Assembly (NCBI RefSeq): GCF_027887165.1
Contig: NC_077229.1
Coordinates: 209,215,753 to 209,279,752, forward strand
DNA length: 64,000 nt
Origin: Monodelphis domestica
Taxonomy: Eukaryota; Chordata; Mammalia; Didelphimorphia; Didelphidae
Direction of reading: 5' to 3'
Of the stretch, positions 33,531 to 43,844 are shown one piece after another (within the stretch, counting starts at the first letter, position 1; each line of letters starts with the position of its first letter). The notes beneath the pieces are model-generated. The model was not told the DNA's origin. It was given only the letters and a program-made list of their open reading frames with translations, and ran no database searches. Both the position numbers and the translations under genes were made by a program.

Positions 33531-34314
33531 GCTACTTGCTGATCTGATAATTATGAAAGAGGGAGCCCTGGCTTACTGGAGTAGACATACAGGACACAGT
33601 GGATAATTTTCAAGACTTGCCAAGCCTAAGGAAAAGAGCCCCTTGGAGATAATATACTCTACTGCTTTCACTGTTTCGAATGGAGTTGAGTGATTGATCC
33701 TAAGACAGAAAGCAGAAGGAAATTGGGCTTGGTTGACCTGGTTATAAAAGTCAGAGAGTGTAACTCGGAGGTGCTAGATTTGCTCTTCCACTCCAGGGAG
33801 GACCAAACAAGAAACTGATTTTTAGTGGGAGACATTCGTCAAGGTAAGTTATACCTACAAAGAATGAATTACTGAAAGGACAGTCATGGAATCTCAGTCT
33901 CTAAAAAGAACAGATATTTTATGATGATTTAGACATTCACTCATCTAAAGGCACAGAATTGGAATAATTGATCCTTTAAAAGCATTTTCCAGCTCAATGA
34001 TTTCTATGTTATTTCCCTTTCTTTCCTCCCCCCCCCCCCAACCTCTAACCCTGGCATGGAATCTTCAACAATTATTCTAAGTTCCTCTTTCAGTTTCTGC
34101 TGAAGTAGGGGGTCTCCCATGGGAGATGGTGGGGGTGTGAGGCGCTCAGAGTTCTGCTTTTGGACGAGTTTCTGGCAAACAATTGATCCCATAAGCAAGC
34201 ATTTAAAGCAGTGGCAGCCAACACCTCTCAAGCACCCAAGGATGAAAATTGTTATGTGGCTGAGGCAACCTAATTTCAAGGTCTATATTTCAAAATGTCA
34301 TTTTCTCTCCCTTG
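33531..34314. other. Intergenic sequence with a short poly(C)
   Basis: A C run lies at 34028-34039. A 102-residue plus frame (34119-34427) and a 91-residue minus frame overlap L2 and carry no domain. Confidence 0.4.
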
Positions 34315-34682
34315 ATGTTTATACGTTCAAGACACCACATCTCTTGACTTTGGGCATTCTCTCTGCCTACCTCCCATGTCTGAAATATTCTTCAACTCTG
34401 CCTTTTGACTTCTCTGACTTCCTTTAAATCCCCACTAAAATCCCATTGTTCACTAGAAGCCTTTTCCAATCCCTCTTAATTCTAGTGCCATCCCTGCATT
34501 AATTATTCTTGATTTATTATGTATGTAGCTTGCTTTGTATACATTACTTTACGTGTTATTTTCCTCATTAGATTTAAGCTCCTTGAGGGCAGGGATTGGC
34601 TTTTGCCTCTTTTTGATTCCCCAGCACTTAGCACAATACCTAGCACATAAAAGACATTTCTAAATGTTTATTGATTGACATA
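34315..34682 (+). mobile_element. L2 3' region
   Basis: 'CCTACCTCCCATGTCTGAAA', 'GAAGCCTTTTCCAATCCCTC', 'TTTAAGCTCCTTGAGGGCAG' and 'GCACTTAGCACAATACCTAG' give a clear plus-strand L2. Confidence 0.8.
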
Positions 34683-34984
34683 AATCATGGAGACAGATAT
34701 TGGGTTTCTACCACACAAAACATTTGGTTACCTGAAAATATCCAGGCTGTCAGGTCTGTGAATGGAGATTCTTGTTCAGTTATGACTAGGTGGGCTCTGG
34801 GATCAAATCCAATTGTGAAATTCTGTGATTTCGGTAAATTTACAACTTTTTTTCAGTTAGAATCTGGGGTTGGCAGGAATGATCAATGAATGACTCTAAG
34901 ACACTATTGATGTCTCCTTGATGTCAAGGGAAATTGAAGAAGGTTTTGGGTGTGTTGAGTGTATGCTTTGTAGATGTGTAGATC
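34683..34984. other. Intergenic sequence
   Basis: Nothing recognised. Confidence 0.4.
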
Positions 34985-35213
34985 TGCCTTCTGGATCTAA
35001 ACATGTTTCTTTTATAGATCATCCCTTGAGATGCTTGAAGACCTCAATCATATCCTCCCATAGTCTTTTCTTCCCCAGTCCAACCACCTGATTCTTCAGG
35101 TGATCCTCATATAGTATGATCTCCACCATCCCAGTCTCCCTTCTCCAAATACCTTCCAACTTATCAATATCCTTAAAACGTGATGTCTGCAACTGCGCAC
35201 AATCTTCCAGGTT
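34985..35213 (-). mobile_element. CR1/L3 3' region
   Basis: 'GCTTGAAGACCTCAATCATA', 'TTCAGGTGATCCTCATATAG' and 'CAACTTATCAATATCCTTAA' followed by 'CTGCAACTGCGCACAATCTT' read as antisense CR1/L3. It is cut by the next SINE. Confidence 0.75.
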
Positions 35214-35462
35214 GTTATTGTTGCTGCTCAGTTGTTTCATTTCTTTCTGACACTTCATTGTTCCATTTGGGATTTTCTTGGCAGAGATACTGGAGTGGCT
35301 TGCCATTTCCTTCTCTAGCTCATTTTACAGGTGAGGAAACTGAGGCTAACAGGGTGAAATGACTTGCCCAGGGTCAGACAGCTAGTGTCTGAGGCCAGAT
35401 ATTAAATCAGGAAAATGAGTCTTCCTGCCTCCAGGCCTGATGTGCCACCTAGCTACCCTAAC
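35214..35462 (-). mobile_element. tRNA-derived marsupial SINE, long form
   Basis: 'TTATTGTTGCTGCTCAGTTG', 'AGATACTGGAGTGGCTTGCC', 'CTTGCCCAGGGTCAGACAGC' and 'GATGTGCCACCTAGCTACCC' form a complete antisense copy. Confidence 0.9.
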
Positions 35463-35504
35463 CTTCTAGGTAGGGATGCATTCATAAATGTTTAACAATT
35501 GGCT

Positions 35505-35668
35505 GTCAATTGCAGGACCTGGCTTCAATTTGGCCCTCAGATAATTCCTAGCTAGGTGACCCTGGTTAAGTCACTTAACTCTAATTGCCTAATCCTTATT
35601 GTTCTGCCTTAGAATGATACCTGTATCAATTCTAAGACAGAAGGTAAAAGTTTTAAACAACAAACAAC
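35505..35668 (+). mobile_element. tRNA-derived SINE, short form (head missing)
   Basis: 'CTAGCTAGGTGACCCTGGTT' and 'GCCTAATCCTTATTGTTCTG' followed by 'CTAAGACAGAAGGTAAAAGT' identify it. Confidence 0.75.
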
Positions 35669-35689
35669 AAATGTGTTGTTTGGAAATAG

Positions 35690-35905
35690 GCATATTCAAC
35701 ATACTTTGAAGATTAATTGACATTTTTTAACATTTCTCCACCGTTTTCTTAAATCTAAACAACTAATAAAAACATGAATTAAGTTCTGGTTTGTAGGAAA
35801 TTCTGATTCCTGAGGTGCAAATGTTTGAACTGGAAATGTAACAACAGGCTTTCCCTAGCCAGTTTAAATTGGGCTCCAGCATACCCTTATTTCTAGGTGT
35901 CTGAT
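35690..35905 (-). repeat. Unclassified palindromic repeat family, copy 3
   Basis: Its reverse complement aligns with 36350-36393 plus 42787-42900. Both contain 'GGAGCC', 'AAACTGGCTA/AAACCAGCTTA', 'TTCA......AACATTTGCACCTCAG', 'TTGTTTAGATTTAAGAAAAC' and 'GGTGGAGAAATGTTAA'. The family is unnamed to me. Confidence 0.45.
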
Positions 35906-36239
35906 ATAGAAAGAAGACCATGAAGCTATCATATTCTGAGCCTTAAACACTTTGCTTCTTTCAATGGATCCTAAAATCAAGTTAACTTATCCCATTACTG
36001 ACTCACGATGAACTTGGGTATACTATAGCCTTCAGATTTTTTTCATAGGAATTGCTCTGCAGCTATGTCTCTACCATCTTTTTTTAACTATAAAATTGGG
36101 TGTTTTTGAAGCCAAGTATAAGAATTTACACTGATCCAATTAAAGGAAATTTTATAAGGTCTTTTTGAATCATGATTTGGTTATCCAGTATTGTTAGAGA
36201 ATTCTCACAGCTTTCTGTCATCTTCACCTGTGATTGCCA
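35906..36239. other. Intergenic sequence
   Basis: Possible dispersed-repeat scrap around 36050-36230. No gene is visible. Confidence 0.35.
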
Positions 36240-36350
36240 TTAATAACAATAATGATGATGATGATGATAGTCCTTCCTTGAAAGTTTGTAAAATGCTTTA
36301 AAATATTAGCTCACTTTATCCTGATAACAACTCTGGAAGGAGTGTTGAGG
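36240..36350 (-). mobile_element. MIR-like SINE, piece 1 (split)
   Basis: 'GTCCTTCCTTGAAAGTTTGT' and 'CTTTATCCTGATAACAACTC' are the antisense MIR 3' half. The other half appears at 43035-43200, so the two pieces were parted by later insertions. A short (GAT)n lies at 36250-36269. Confidence 0.5.
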
Positions 36351-36379
36351 GGCCTGTTGGAGCCAACTCAAACCAGCTT
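36351..36379 (+). repeat. Palindromic repeat, copy 1 (left piece)
   Basis: 'GGCCTGTTGGAGCCAACTCA' and 'AACCAGCTTA' start the copy that resumes at 42787 after the L1 insertion. Confidence 0.4.
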
Positions 36380-36393
36380 AGGTGACCTCATTG
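36380..36393 (+). repeat. L1 target-site duplication (left)
   Basis: AGGTGACCTCATTG pairs with AGGTTACCTCATTG at 42773-42786, one mismatch in 14. Confidence 0.85.
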
Positions 36394-36742
36394 TTTTTTT
36401 TTTTAATAATATTTTATTTGATCATTTCCAAGAATTATTCATTAAAGACAAAGATCATTTTCTTTTCCTCCCCCCCATAACCCCCCATAGCCGATGCGTG
36501 ATTCCACTGGGTATCACATGTGTTCTTGATTCGAACCCATTGCCATGTTGTTAGTATTTGCATTAGAGTGTTCATTTAGAGTCTCTCCTCTGTCATGTCC
36601 CCTCAACCGCTGTAGTCAGGCACTTGCTTTTCCTCGGTGTTTCTACTCCCACAGATTATCCTCTGTTTATGGATAGTGTTTTTTCTCCTAGATCCCTGCA
36701 GATTGTTCAGGGACATTACACCACCACTAATGGAGAAGTCCA

Positions 36743-39700
36743 TTACGTTCGATTATACCACAGTGTATTAGTTTCTGTGTACAATGTTCTCCTGGTCCTG
36801 CTCCTCTCACTCTGCATCACTTCCTGGAGGTTGTTCCAGTCTCCATGGAATTCCTCCACTTTATTATTCCTTTTAGCACAATAGTATTCCATCACCAACA
36901 TATACCACAATTTGTTCAGCCATTCCCCAATTGATGGGCATCCCCTCATTTTCCAATTTTTGGCCACCACAAAGAGCGCAGCTATGAATATTCTTGTACA
37001 AGTCTTTTTCCCCATTATCGCTTTGGGGTACAAACCCATCAGTGCTATGGTTGGATCAAAGGGTAGACATTCTTTTATTGCCCTTTGGGCATAGTTCCAA
37101 ATTGCCCTCCAGAATGGTTGGATCAGTTTACAACTCCACCAGCAATGAATTAATTTCCCTACTTTGCCACATCCCCTCCAGCATTCATTACTTTCCTTTG
37201 CTATCATGTTAGCCAATCTGCTAGGTGTGAGGTGATACCTCAGAGTTGTTTTGATTTGCATCTCTCTGATTATAAGAGATTTAGAACACTTTTTCATGTG
37301 CTTATTAATAGTTTTGATTTCTTTATCTGAAAACTGCCTATCCATGTCCCTTGCCCATTTATCAATTGGAAAATGGCTTGGTTTTTTGTACAATTGATTT
37401 AGCTCTTTATAAATTTGAGTAATTAAACCTTTGTCAGAGGTTTCTATGAAGATTTTTTCCCAATTTGTTGTTTCCCTTCTGATTTTATTTACATTGGTTT
37501 TGTTTGTACAAAAGCTTTTTAATTTGATGTAGTTGAAATTATTTATTTTACATTTTGTGATTCTTTCTATGTCTTGCTTGGTTTTAAAGTCTTTCCCCTC
37601 CCAAAGGTCTGACATGTATACTATTCTGTGTTTCCCCAATTTACTTATGGTTTCCTTCTTTATGTTTAAGTCATTCACCCATTCTGAATTTATCTTGGTG
37701 TACAGTGTGAGGTGATGATCAATTCCTAATCTCTCCCACACTGTCTTCCAATTTTCCCAGGAGTTTTTATCGAATAGTGGATTTTTGTCACAAAAGCTGG
37801 GATCTTTGGGTTTATCGTATACTATCTTGCTGAGGTCACTTTCCCCCAGTCTATTCCACTGATGCTCCTTTCTCTCTCTTAGCCAGCACCAAATTGTTTT
37901 GATGACTGCTGCTTTGTAATATAGTTTGATGTCTGGGACTGCAAGGCCCCCATCATATGTGTTTTTTTTTTTCATTATTTCCCTGGATATCCTTGATCCT
38001 TTGTTATTCCAAATGAACTTTGTTATGTTTTTTTCTAAATCAGAAAGGAAATTTTTGGGGAGTTCAATGGGTATGGCACTACATAGATAAATAAGTTTGG
38101 GTAGGATGTTCATTTTGATTATATTGGCTCGTCCTATCCATGAGCAGTTAATGTTTTTCCAATTGCTGGAGTCTATTTTTAGTTGTGTGGAGACTGTTTT
38201 GTAGTTGTGTTCATATAGTTCCTGTGTTTGTTTTGGGATTGCTACTGCTAGTTTTTCTATTACAATGTCAAATAGTAGAGGTGATAATGAGCATCCTTGT
38301 TTCACTCCTGATCTTATTGGGAATGCATCTAGTTTATCCCCATTGCAGATGATATTAGCTGATGGTTTTAGATATATACTGTTTATTATTTTTAGGAACG
38401 ATCCTTCTATTTCTATGCTTTCTAGTGTTTTTAATAGGAATGGCTGTTGTATTTTATCAAAGGCTTTTTTTGCGTCTGAGATAATCATGTGTTTCTTGTT
38501 GGTTTGCTTGTTGATGTGGTCAATTATGTGTATGGTTTTCCTAATATTGAACCAGCCCTGCATCCCTGGTATAAATCCTACTTGATCATGGTGGATGACC
38601 CTTCTGATCACTTGCTGGAGTCTTTTTGCTAGTATCCTATTTAAGATTTTTGCATCATTATTCATTAGGGAGATTGGTCTATAATTTTCTTTCTCTGTTT
38701 TTGACCTGCCTGGTTTTGGAATCAGTACCATGTTTGTGTCATAAAAGGAGTTTGGTAGAACTCCCTCTTTGCTTATTATGTCAAATAGTTTGTATAGTAT
38801 TAGGATTAACTGTTCTCTGAATGTTTGATAGAATTCACTGGTGAATCCATCAGGCCTTGGGGATTTTTTCTTAGGGAGTTCTTTGATGGCCTGTTGGATT
38901 ACATTTTCTGATATGGGATTATTTAAGAATTCTATTTCTTATTCTGTTTGTCTAGGCAGTTTGTATTTTTGTATATATTCATCCATATCACCTAAATTGG
39001 TGTATTTATTGCCATATAATTGGGCAAAGTAATTTTTAATGATTGCCTTAATTTCCTCTTCATCGGAGGTGATGTCCCCCTTTTCATCTTTGATGCTGTT
39101 AATTTGCTTTTCTTCTTTCCTTTTTTTAATTAGATTGACCAGTAATTTGTCTATTTTGTTTGTTTTTTCAAAGTACCAGCTTCTTGTCTTATTTATTAAA
39201 TCAATAGTTCTATCACTTTCGATTTTATTAATTTCTCCCTTAATTTTTAGGATTTCTAGTTTGGTTTTCTGCTGGGGGATTTTAATTTGATTGCTTTCGA
39301 GTTTTTTTATTTGCATTTCCAATTGATTGATCTCTGCTCTCCCTAGTTTGTTAATATATGCACTCAGGGATATGAATTTACCTCTGATTACTGCTTTGGC
39401 TGCTCCCAAAAGGTTTGAAAGGATGTCTTGCCATTGTCATTTTCCTTGATGAAATTGTTAATTGTTTCTATGATTTCTTCTCTAACTAAACGATTTTGGA
39501 GAATCATATTATTTAATTTCCAATTAGTTTTTGATTTGGTTTTACATGTACTATTACTAATTGTTATTTTTATTGCGTTGTGATCTGAAAAGGCTGCATT
39601 TATTATTTCTGCTTTTCTGCATTGGTATGCCATGTTTCTGTGACCTAGTGTATGGTCAATCTTTGTGAATATGCCATGTGGTGCTGAGAATAAGGTGTAT

Positions 39701-40267
39701 TCCTTTTTATCCCTATTTATTTTTCTCCATATGTCTATTAATTCTAACTTTTCTAAGATTTCATTCACTTCTTTTACCTCTTTCTTATTTATTTTTCGAT
39801 TTGATTTATCTAAATTTGATAATGGTTGGTTCAAGTCTCCCACTAATATGGTTTTACTGTCTATTTCTTCCTTCAATTCTCCTAGTTTCTCCATTAGAAA
39901 TTTGGGTGCTATATTATTTGGTGCATATATGTTGATTAGTGATATTTCCTCATTATCTAAAGTCCCTTTTTAACAGAATGTAATTACCTTCCCTATTCCT
40001 TTTGATCAGGTCTATTTTTGCTTTGGCTTTATCAGATATCATGATTGCCACTCCTGCCTTCTTTCTGTCAGTTGAGGCCCAGAAGATCTTACTCCATCCT
40101 TTAATTCTGACCTTTTGGGTGTCTGCCTGCCTCATGTGTGTTTCTTGGGGACAACATATGATAGGGTTTGGGATTCTAATCCATTCTGCTATTCATCTAT
40201 GTTTTATGGGTGAGTTCATCCCATTCACGTTCAAAGTTATGATTGTCACTTGTGGACTCCCTGGCAT
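36743..40267 (-). pseudogene. L1 ORF2p: endonuclease/reverse transcriptase, broken
   Basis: ORF2 encodes the AP-like endonuclease and reverse transcriptase used in target-primed reverse transcription. It begins 'MPGSPQVTIITLNVNGMNSP'. Endonuclease pieces (40135-39388) show GDLNQ, 'FSAPHGIFTKIDHTLGHR' and SDHNAI in differing frames. 39409-38939 holds the linker up to a TAA at 38939-38941, after which the same frame continues. The 662-residue stretch 38731-36743 has RT motif A '[11 protein letters not shown]', motif B '[14 protein letters not shown]' and the C-terminal 'CWRGCG...HCWWSC'. Between residues 165 and 166 of that stretch (about 38236) roughly 95-100 residues are absent, including the FADD catalytic box. 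The product could not reverse transcribe. Confidence 0.9.
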
Positions 40268-40883
40268 TTTGATATCCTTCCCTAATTCTAACCTTTCTTC
40301 TTCAGCTCTACCTTTTTAATCCAGTGATTTCTTTTAAATCAGTCCCCCTTGTCCCCTCCCTTGATATATTTCCTTTTCTAGCCCCTCCATTTTTGTTCCC
40401 TCCCCCACCCCCCTCTTCTTCCCTCCCTTTTTTATGTTCCCTTCCCCCTCCCCCCCCTTGGTTTTCCCTTCTCCCTACCCTTGTTGGGTAAGATAGAATT
40501 CAAGATCCCAATGGATCTGAATGTTCTTCCCTCTCAGAGTTGATTTCCCTGAGAGTAAGGTTTAAGAAAAAACTCTCTTCCTCTCCTTCTTATAGGAGTT
40601 TTCTTCCCCTCCCCTTCCCGTGTTAATCTTTGTGTGAGAGATTATTCTATTTGTTCTTTCTTTTCCCCCTATTTACACATTACATTTTCCCCACATATTA
40701 ATATACATAGATTGATATAAATATAGTCCTTATAGAAGAGAGTTTGAATAAAAGAAAAAGATAACATTTTTCTCCTTTTCCCTTTCCTTCATATTTACCT
40801 TTTCAGGTATTCCATGCTCTTTGTTTTTCGATATCAAACTTTCCACAGAGCTCTGGTCTTTTCTTTGCAAAAACTTGGAAATC
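40268..40883 (-). other. L1 inter-ORF spacer, G-rich on the sense strand
   Basis: About 616 bp between ORF1 and ORF2. On the plus strand 40380-40460 is C-rich with runs such as 'CCCTCCCCCACCCCCC', so the L1 RNA carries multiple G runs able to form a quadruplex. Human L1 has only a short spacer at this place. Confidence 0.7.
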
Positions 40884-41835
40884 TTATATTTTGTTGAATG
40901 CCCATACTTTCCCTTGGAAGTATATAGTCAGTTTTAATGGGTAGCTGATTCTTGGTTGAAGGCTCAGCTCTCTTGCCTTTCTGAAAATCATGTTCCATAC
41001 CTTACAGTCATTCAGAGTGGAACTTACAAGGTCTTGTGTGACCCTGATTGGCATTCCTTTATATCTAAATTGTCTTTTTCTGGCTTCTTGTAAGATTTTT
41101 TTCTTTTGCTTGAAAGCTTTGGAATTTGGCAATTACATTCCTGGGAGTTGTCTTTTGGGGATTTAGTGTGGAGGGTGTTCTGTGAGCTCTTTCAGTGGCT
41201 GTATTACCCCCTTGTTCTAGAATCTCTGGGCAATTTTCTTTGATTATCTCTTGTATTATGATGTTGAGTTTGCGGTTTATTTCTGGATTTTCTGGTAGTC
41301 CAATTATTCTTAAATTGTCTCTTCTCCCTCTATTTTCCAAGTCTATGACCTTGTCGGTAAGATATTTTATGTTCTCTTCTAATTTCTTGGTCTTTTGGCT
41401 TTGCTTCATTAATTCTTTCTCATTTTCTTCCAGTTGGCTGATTCTGACTTTTAAAGCCTGGTTTTCCTTTTCAGTTTTAGTTTGGTCAAACTGGTTTTGT
41501 AGATGCATGAATTTCTTTTGCATTATTTCCCACTTTTCCTCCCAGAAGGCTTCCATCTTTTTGATCATTTCAGATTCAAATTCTTCATGGGTTTGTGGAG
41601 ATTTTCCATTTCCTTTGGAAGGTTTCAGAGCATATGCTTTGTTTCCTCTTCTATCTTTTCTGTATTTTGTATTTTTGCTCCATAAAATGTGTCCAAAGTT
41701 GCCCCCTTCTTCTTGTTTTTCTTGGAGTGTTGAGGCTTTTCTGTGCTGTTTGCCATCTCTATCTGAGTGGGGAGGTCTAGCTTTTCTTATCTCTGTCTGG
41801 TCTTCATAGGCTTTTGCCCCAGGCAAATTATCCAT
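40884..41835 (-). pseudogene. L1 ORF1p: RNA-binding chaperone, one frameshift
   Basis: ORF1p coats L1 RNA as a trimer. The first frame (41835-41065) has a basic N-terminus, a heptad-rich coiled coil at about residues 85-170 (dense in E, K, L and Q), and the RRM region with 'RRDNLRIIGLPE' and 'PRNVIAKF'. The second frame (41132-40884) carries the C-terminal domain, recognisable from 'GMPIRVTQDLVSSTL' and 'QPRISYPLKLT'. A one-base length change in the run of A residues near 41097-41103 separates them. Otherwise the protein is complete to the usual C-terminal domain. Confidence 0.85.
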
Positions 41836-41951
41836 TCATGGGTGTTACTGCTCTCAGTTCCCTCCCGATGCTTCTTCGTTGCCTTACTCCCATGCTCTGA
41901 GCCTGGCTTTGCACTGTCCCTGAGGCATCTCAGAGCCTTTGTGGGCCAGAG

Positions 41952-42485
41952 AGGCCTGCACTCTGAGGGTGGAGGGGCCAAGGTTTCCCAGAGCTCTGAG
42001 GGCTCCTGATAGGATTAACTTCAGTTGGGTTGGATTGAGTTTGTCTTAAAGCAGGGACCTTCCCTGAGACTCGGATGGAAGGATCCAGCCAGGGGGCTAC
42101 AGGCTCCCCTCTGTCTCTTTCTGTTTCCTGGCTGTCTGAGTGCCCCCACGACTGGCTCAGGTTGTTTTCAGGATGTGGCCTTCTGAATAGCCAGCCCTGA
42201 GGATTACTGTTGTCTCAGAAGACCCTGCACTCTGAGGAGGGAGGGGCTGTGGCTTCCCAGAGCTCTGAGGGCTCCTGATAGGATTAATTTCCCCTGGAGT
42301 GTATTGAGTTTGTCTTAAAGCAGGGACCTTCCCTGAGACTCGGATGGAAGGATCCAGCCAGGGGGCTACAGGCTCCCCTCTGTCTCCTTCTGTTTCCCTG
42401 CTGTCTGGGTGCCCCTGTGACTGGCTCAGGTTGTTTTCAGGGTGCAGCCTTCAGAATAGCCGGCCCTGGGGTCCTTTTGCTGGCT
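41952..42485 (-). repeat. Two tandem 269-bp units in the L1 5' UTR
   Basis: 'CAGAGCTCTGAGGGCTCCTG' recurs with a spacing of 269 bp (41990 and 42259), and 'GGATGGAAGGATCCAGCCAG' and 'GACTGGCTCAGGTTGTTTTC' repeat at the same spacing. The units are 41952-42220 and 42221 to about 42485, with a few differences. Confidence 0.85.
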
Positions 42486-42739
42486 CTTAGGTTCCCACTG
42501 CTGCCTCGGACTCAGCGCTCTGGGTTGGGGGGGATGGGTCCTGGGACTTTCCTTCTGCCTATCCCTTAGATCCAAGTGATCTTGGGTTCTGGCTTTTGGG
42601 GGGCTGTACCTTTTGATCCAGGTCCAGGTCCAGGAGGAATGTTGCCTGGATCTATCCTGTTGTTTGTTTTGAATTTCGGTGTCCTAGGAGCATACAGTTT
42701 GAGATTGGTAAGGAAGGGGTTTCCAGAGATCTGAACTTT

Positions 42740-42772
42740 AGCTCTCTCTAAGCCGCCATCTTGACCAGAACC
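42740..42772 (-). promoter_or_regulatory. L1 5' terminus with YY1-type motif
   Basis: The sense start contains CAAGATGGCGGCT, matching the YY1 core (AAGATGGCGGC) known at the start of human L1, where it sets the initiation site. The role here is inferred. Confidence 0.6.
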
Positions 42773-42786
42773 AGGTTACCTCATTG
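42773..42786 (+). repeat. L1 target-site duplication (right)
   Basis: AGGTTACCTCATTG, partner of 36380-36393. Confidence 0.85.
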
Positions 42787-43030
42787 TTAAATTTTCATTG
42801 GGAACATTTACAACTCAGAAAGCAGTAAATGCTACAAATCAGAGTGTGACTTATTGATTTGTTGATTGTCTAGATGCAAGAAAATGATGGAGAAAAATGT
42901 TACTAAAACAGATTAAATTTACAAGTATGTCATGGGTATGCAATTTTTTTCTCAGAGAGCTGGGAATTGATTTGCATTTTCTCCATCACTTTCTTTAGTC
43001 TAAGCAACTAAACTAAACTAGGCATCTAAA
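42787..43030 (+). repeat. Palindromic repeat, copy 1 (right piece)
   Basis: Contains inverted arms: 42861-42899 (GTTGATTGTCTAGATGCAAG onwards) and 42975-43008 (ending CTTTAGTCTAAGCAAC), complementary over most of about 34 bp around a loop of about 75 bp. Related copies lie at 44620-44800 and 35690-35905. Confidence 0.55.
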
Positions 43031-43034
43031 AATT

Positions 43035-43200
43035 TACCAGATTACTGCTTAGCATTATTATTCCCATTTTACAGATAAGGAAAGAAACTGAGGCAAGCAG
43101 AGGTAAAGTGACTTATCTGAACCACACAGTTGGATTTGAATTCACGTCTTCCTGACCCCACTTCCATCACTCTATCCACTGCTCCCCCTACCTGCCTCTG
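43035..43200 (-). mobile_element. MIR-like SINE, piece 2
   Basis: 'ATTATTCCCATTTTACAGAT', 'GTAAAGTGACTTATCTGAAC' and 'CACTCTATCCACTGCTCCCC' give the head half that matches piece 1 at 36240. Confidence 0.6.
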
Positions 43201-43204
43201 ATAA

Positions 43205-43640
43205 AAAATGTTAAATGATACCAGGGGCAAATCACAGATCACTGGGGCATTCTTTTAGAGAATTTTCTTAAAACTGATATTTAAAAATTGACGATTACGT
43301 TTTGGTTGTGGTCATTCAGTAAGTTCCAAGTCCACTTAATCATAGTATTGTCTAGCTTACATTTCTCTATCTGTCCATAAGGACTGCATGAGAGATTTTT
43401 TCAAATGCATCTACAATATTTCCCTGATTTAACAGTCTAGTAACCCTGTCAAAAAAAGGAAATGAGGTTAGTCTGGCAAAAGTTGTTCTTAATAAAGCCA
43501 TTCTGGTTCATTGCTTCTTTTTCTGTATGCTCACAAACCATTCCTTTAATCATAAATTCTAGATTTTTACCAGAAATCATTCATGGCTGGTCTTCTATAG
43601 GCAGAGAGGACATGGCAATATCATGGAAAATTTCTGGGAA
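43205..43640. repeat. Unclassified LINE-like repeat (pairs with 9410-10180)
   Basis: 'AGTAACCCTGTCAAAAAAAG' and 'AATGAGGTTAGTCTGGCAAA' match 10030-10075. The class is unresolved. Confidence 0.4.
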
Positions 43641-43844
43641 ACAGCCACATCCTTTTAGAGCCCCATGGGCTTATCTAGGTCTGATTTTAAATTTGAAGTC
43701 AAAGTAATTCATCCAAAGTCAGTAAGGTCATGGATATGGATAAAGTGGATAATAATCCATTATCAGCAGTACTTGCCTTTCCTTCTCCTTGGGTGTCTCT
43801 AGTAAAGACTGATTTCAAGTAGACTCAATTGTTCTTTTTTTCTT
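43641..43844. other. Intergenic sequence
   Basis: Nothing recognised. Confidence 0.4.

Larger units (their letters stand above)
36394..42772 (-). mobile_element. Nearly full-length L1 retrotransposon
   Basis: A 6.4-kb L1 on the minus strand with all parts in order: a 5' UTR (42772-41836) opening with GGTTCTGGTCAAGATGGCGG, ORF1 (41835-40884), a G-rich spacer, ORF2 (40267-36743), a 3' UTR and a poly(A) seen as T(11) at 36394-36404. It is flanked by a 14-bp target duplication. ORF1 has a single-base frameshift. ORF2 has frameshifts in the endonuclease, one stop, and an in-frame deletion in the reverse transcriptase. Long open stretches indicate a rather young but immobile copy. Confidence 0.95.

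Noticed and set aside
36743..38731. A 662-residue open frame as a possible host gene
   Set aside because: It carries L1 reverse-transcriptase motifs A and B and the L1 C-terminal cysteine motif, and lies in an L1 with target duplications.
40380..40460. CpG-island-like C-rich segment as a gene promoter
   Set aside because: It is C-rich but not CpG-rich, and belongs to the L1 spacer.
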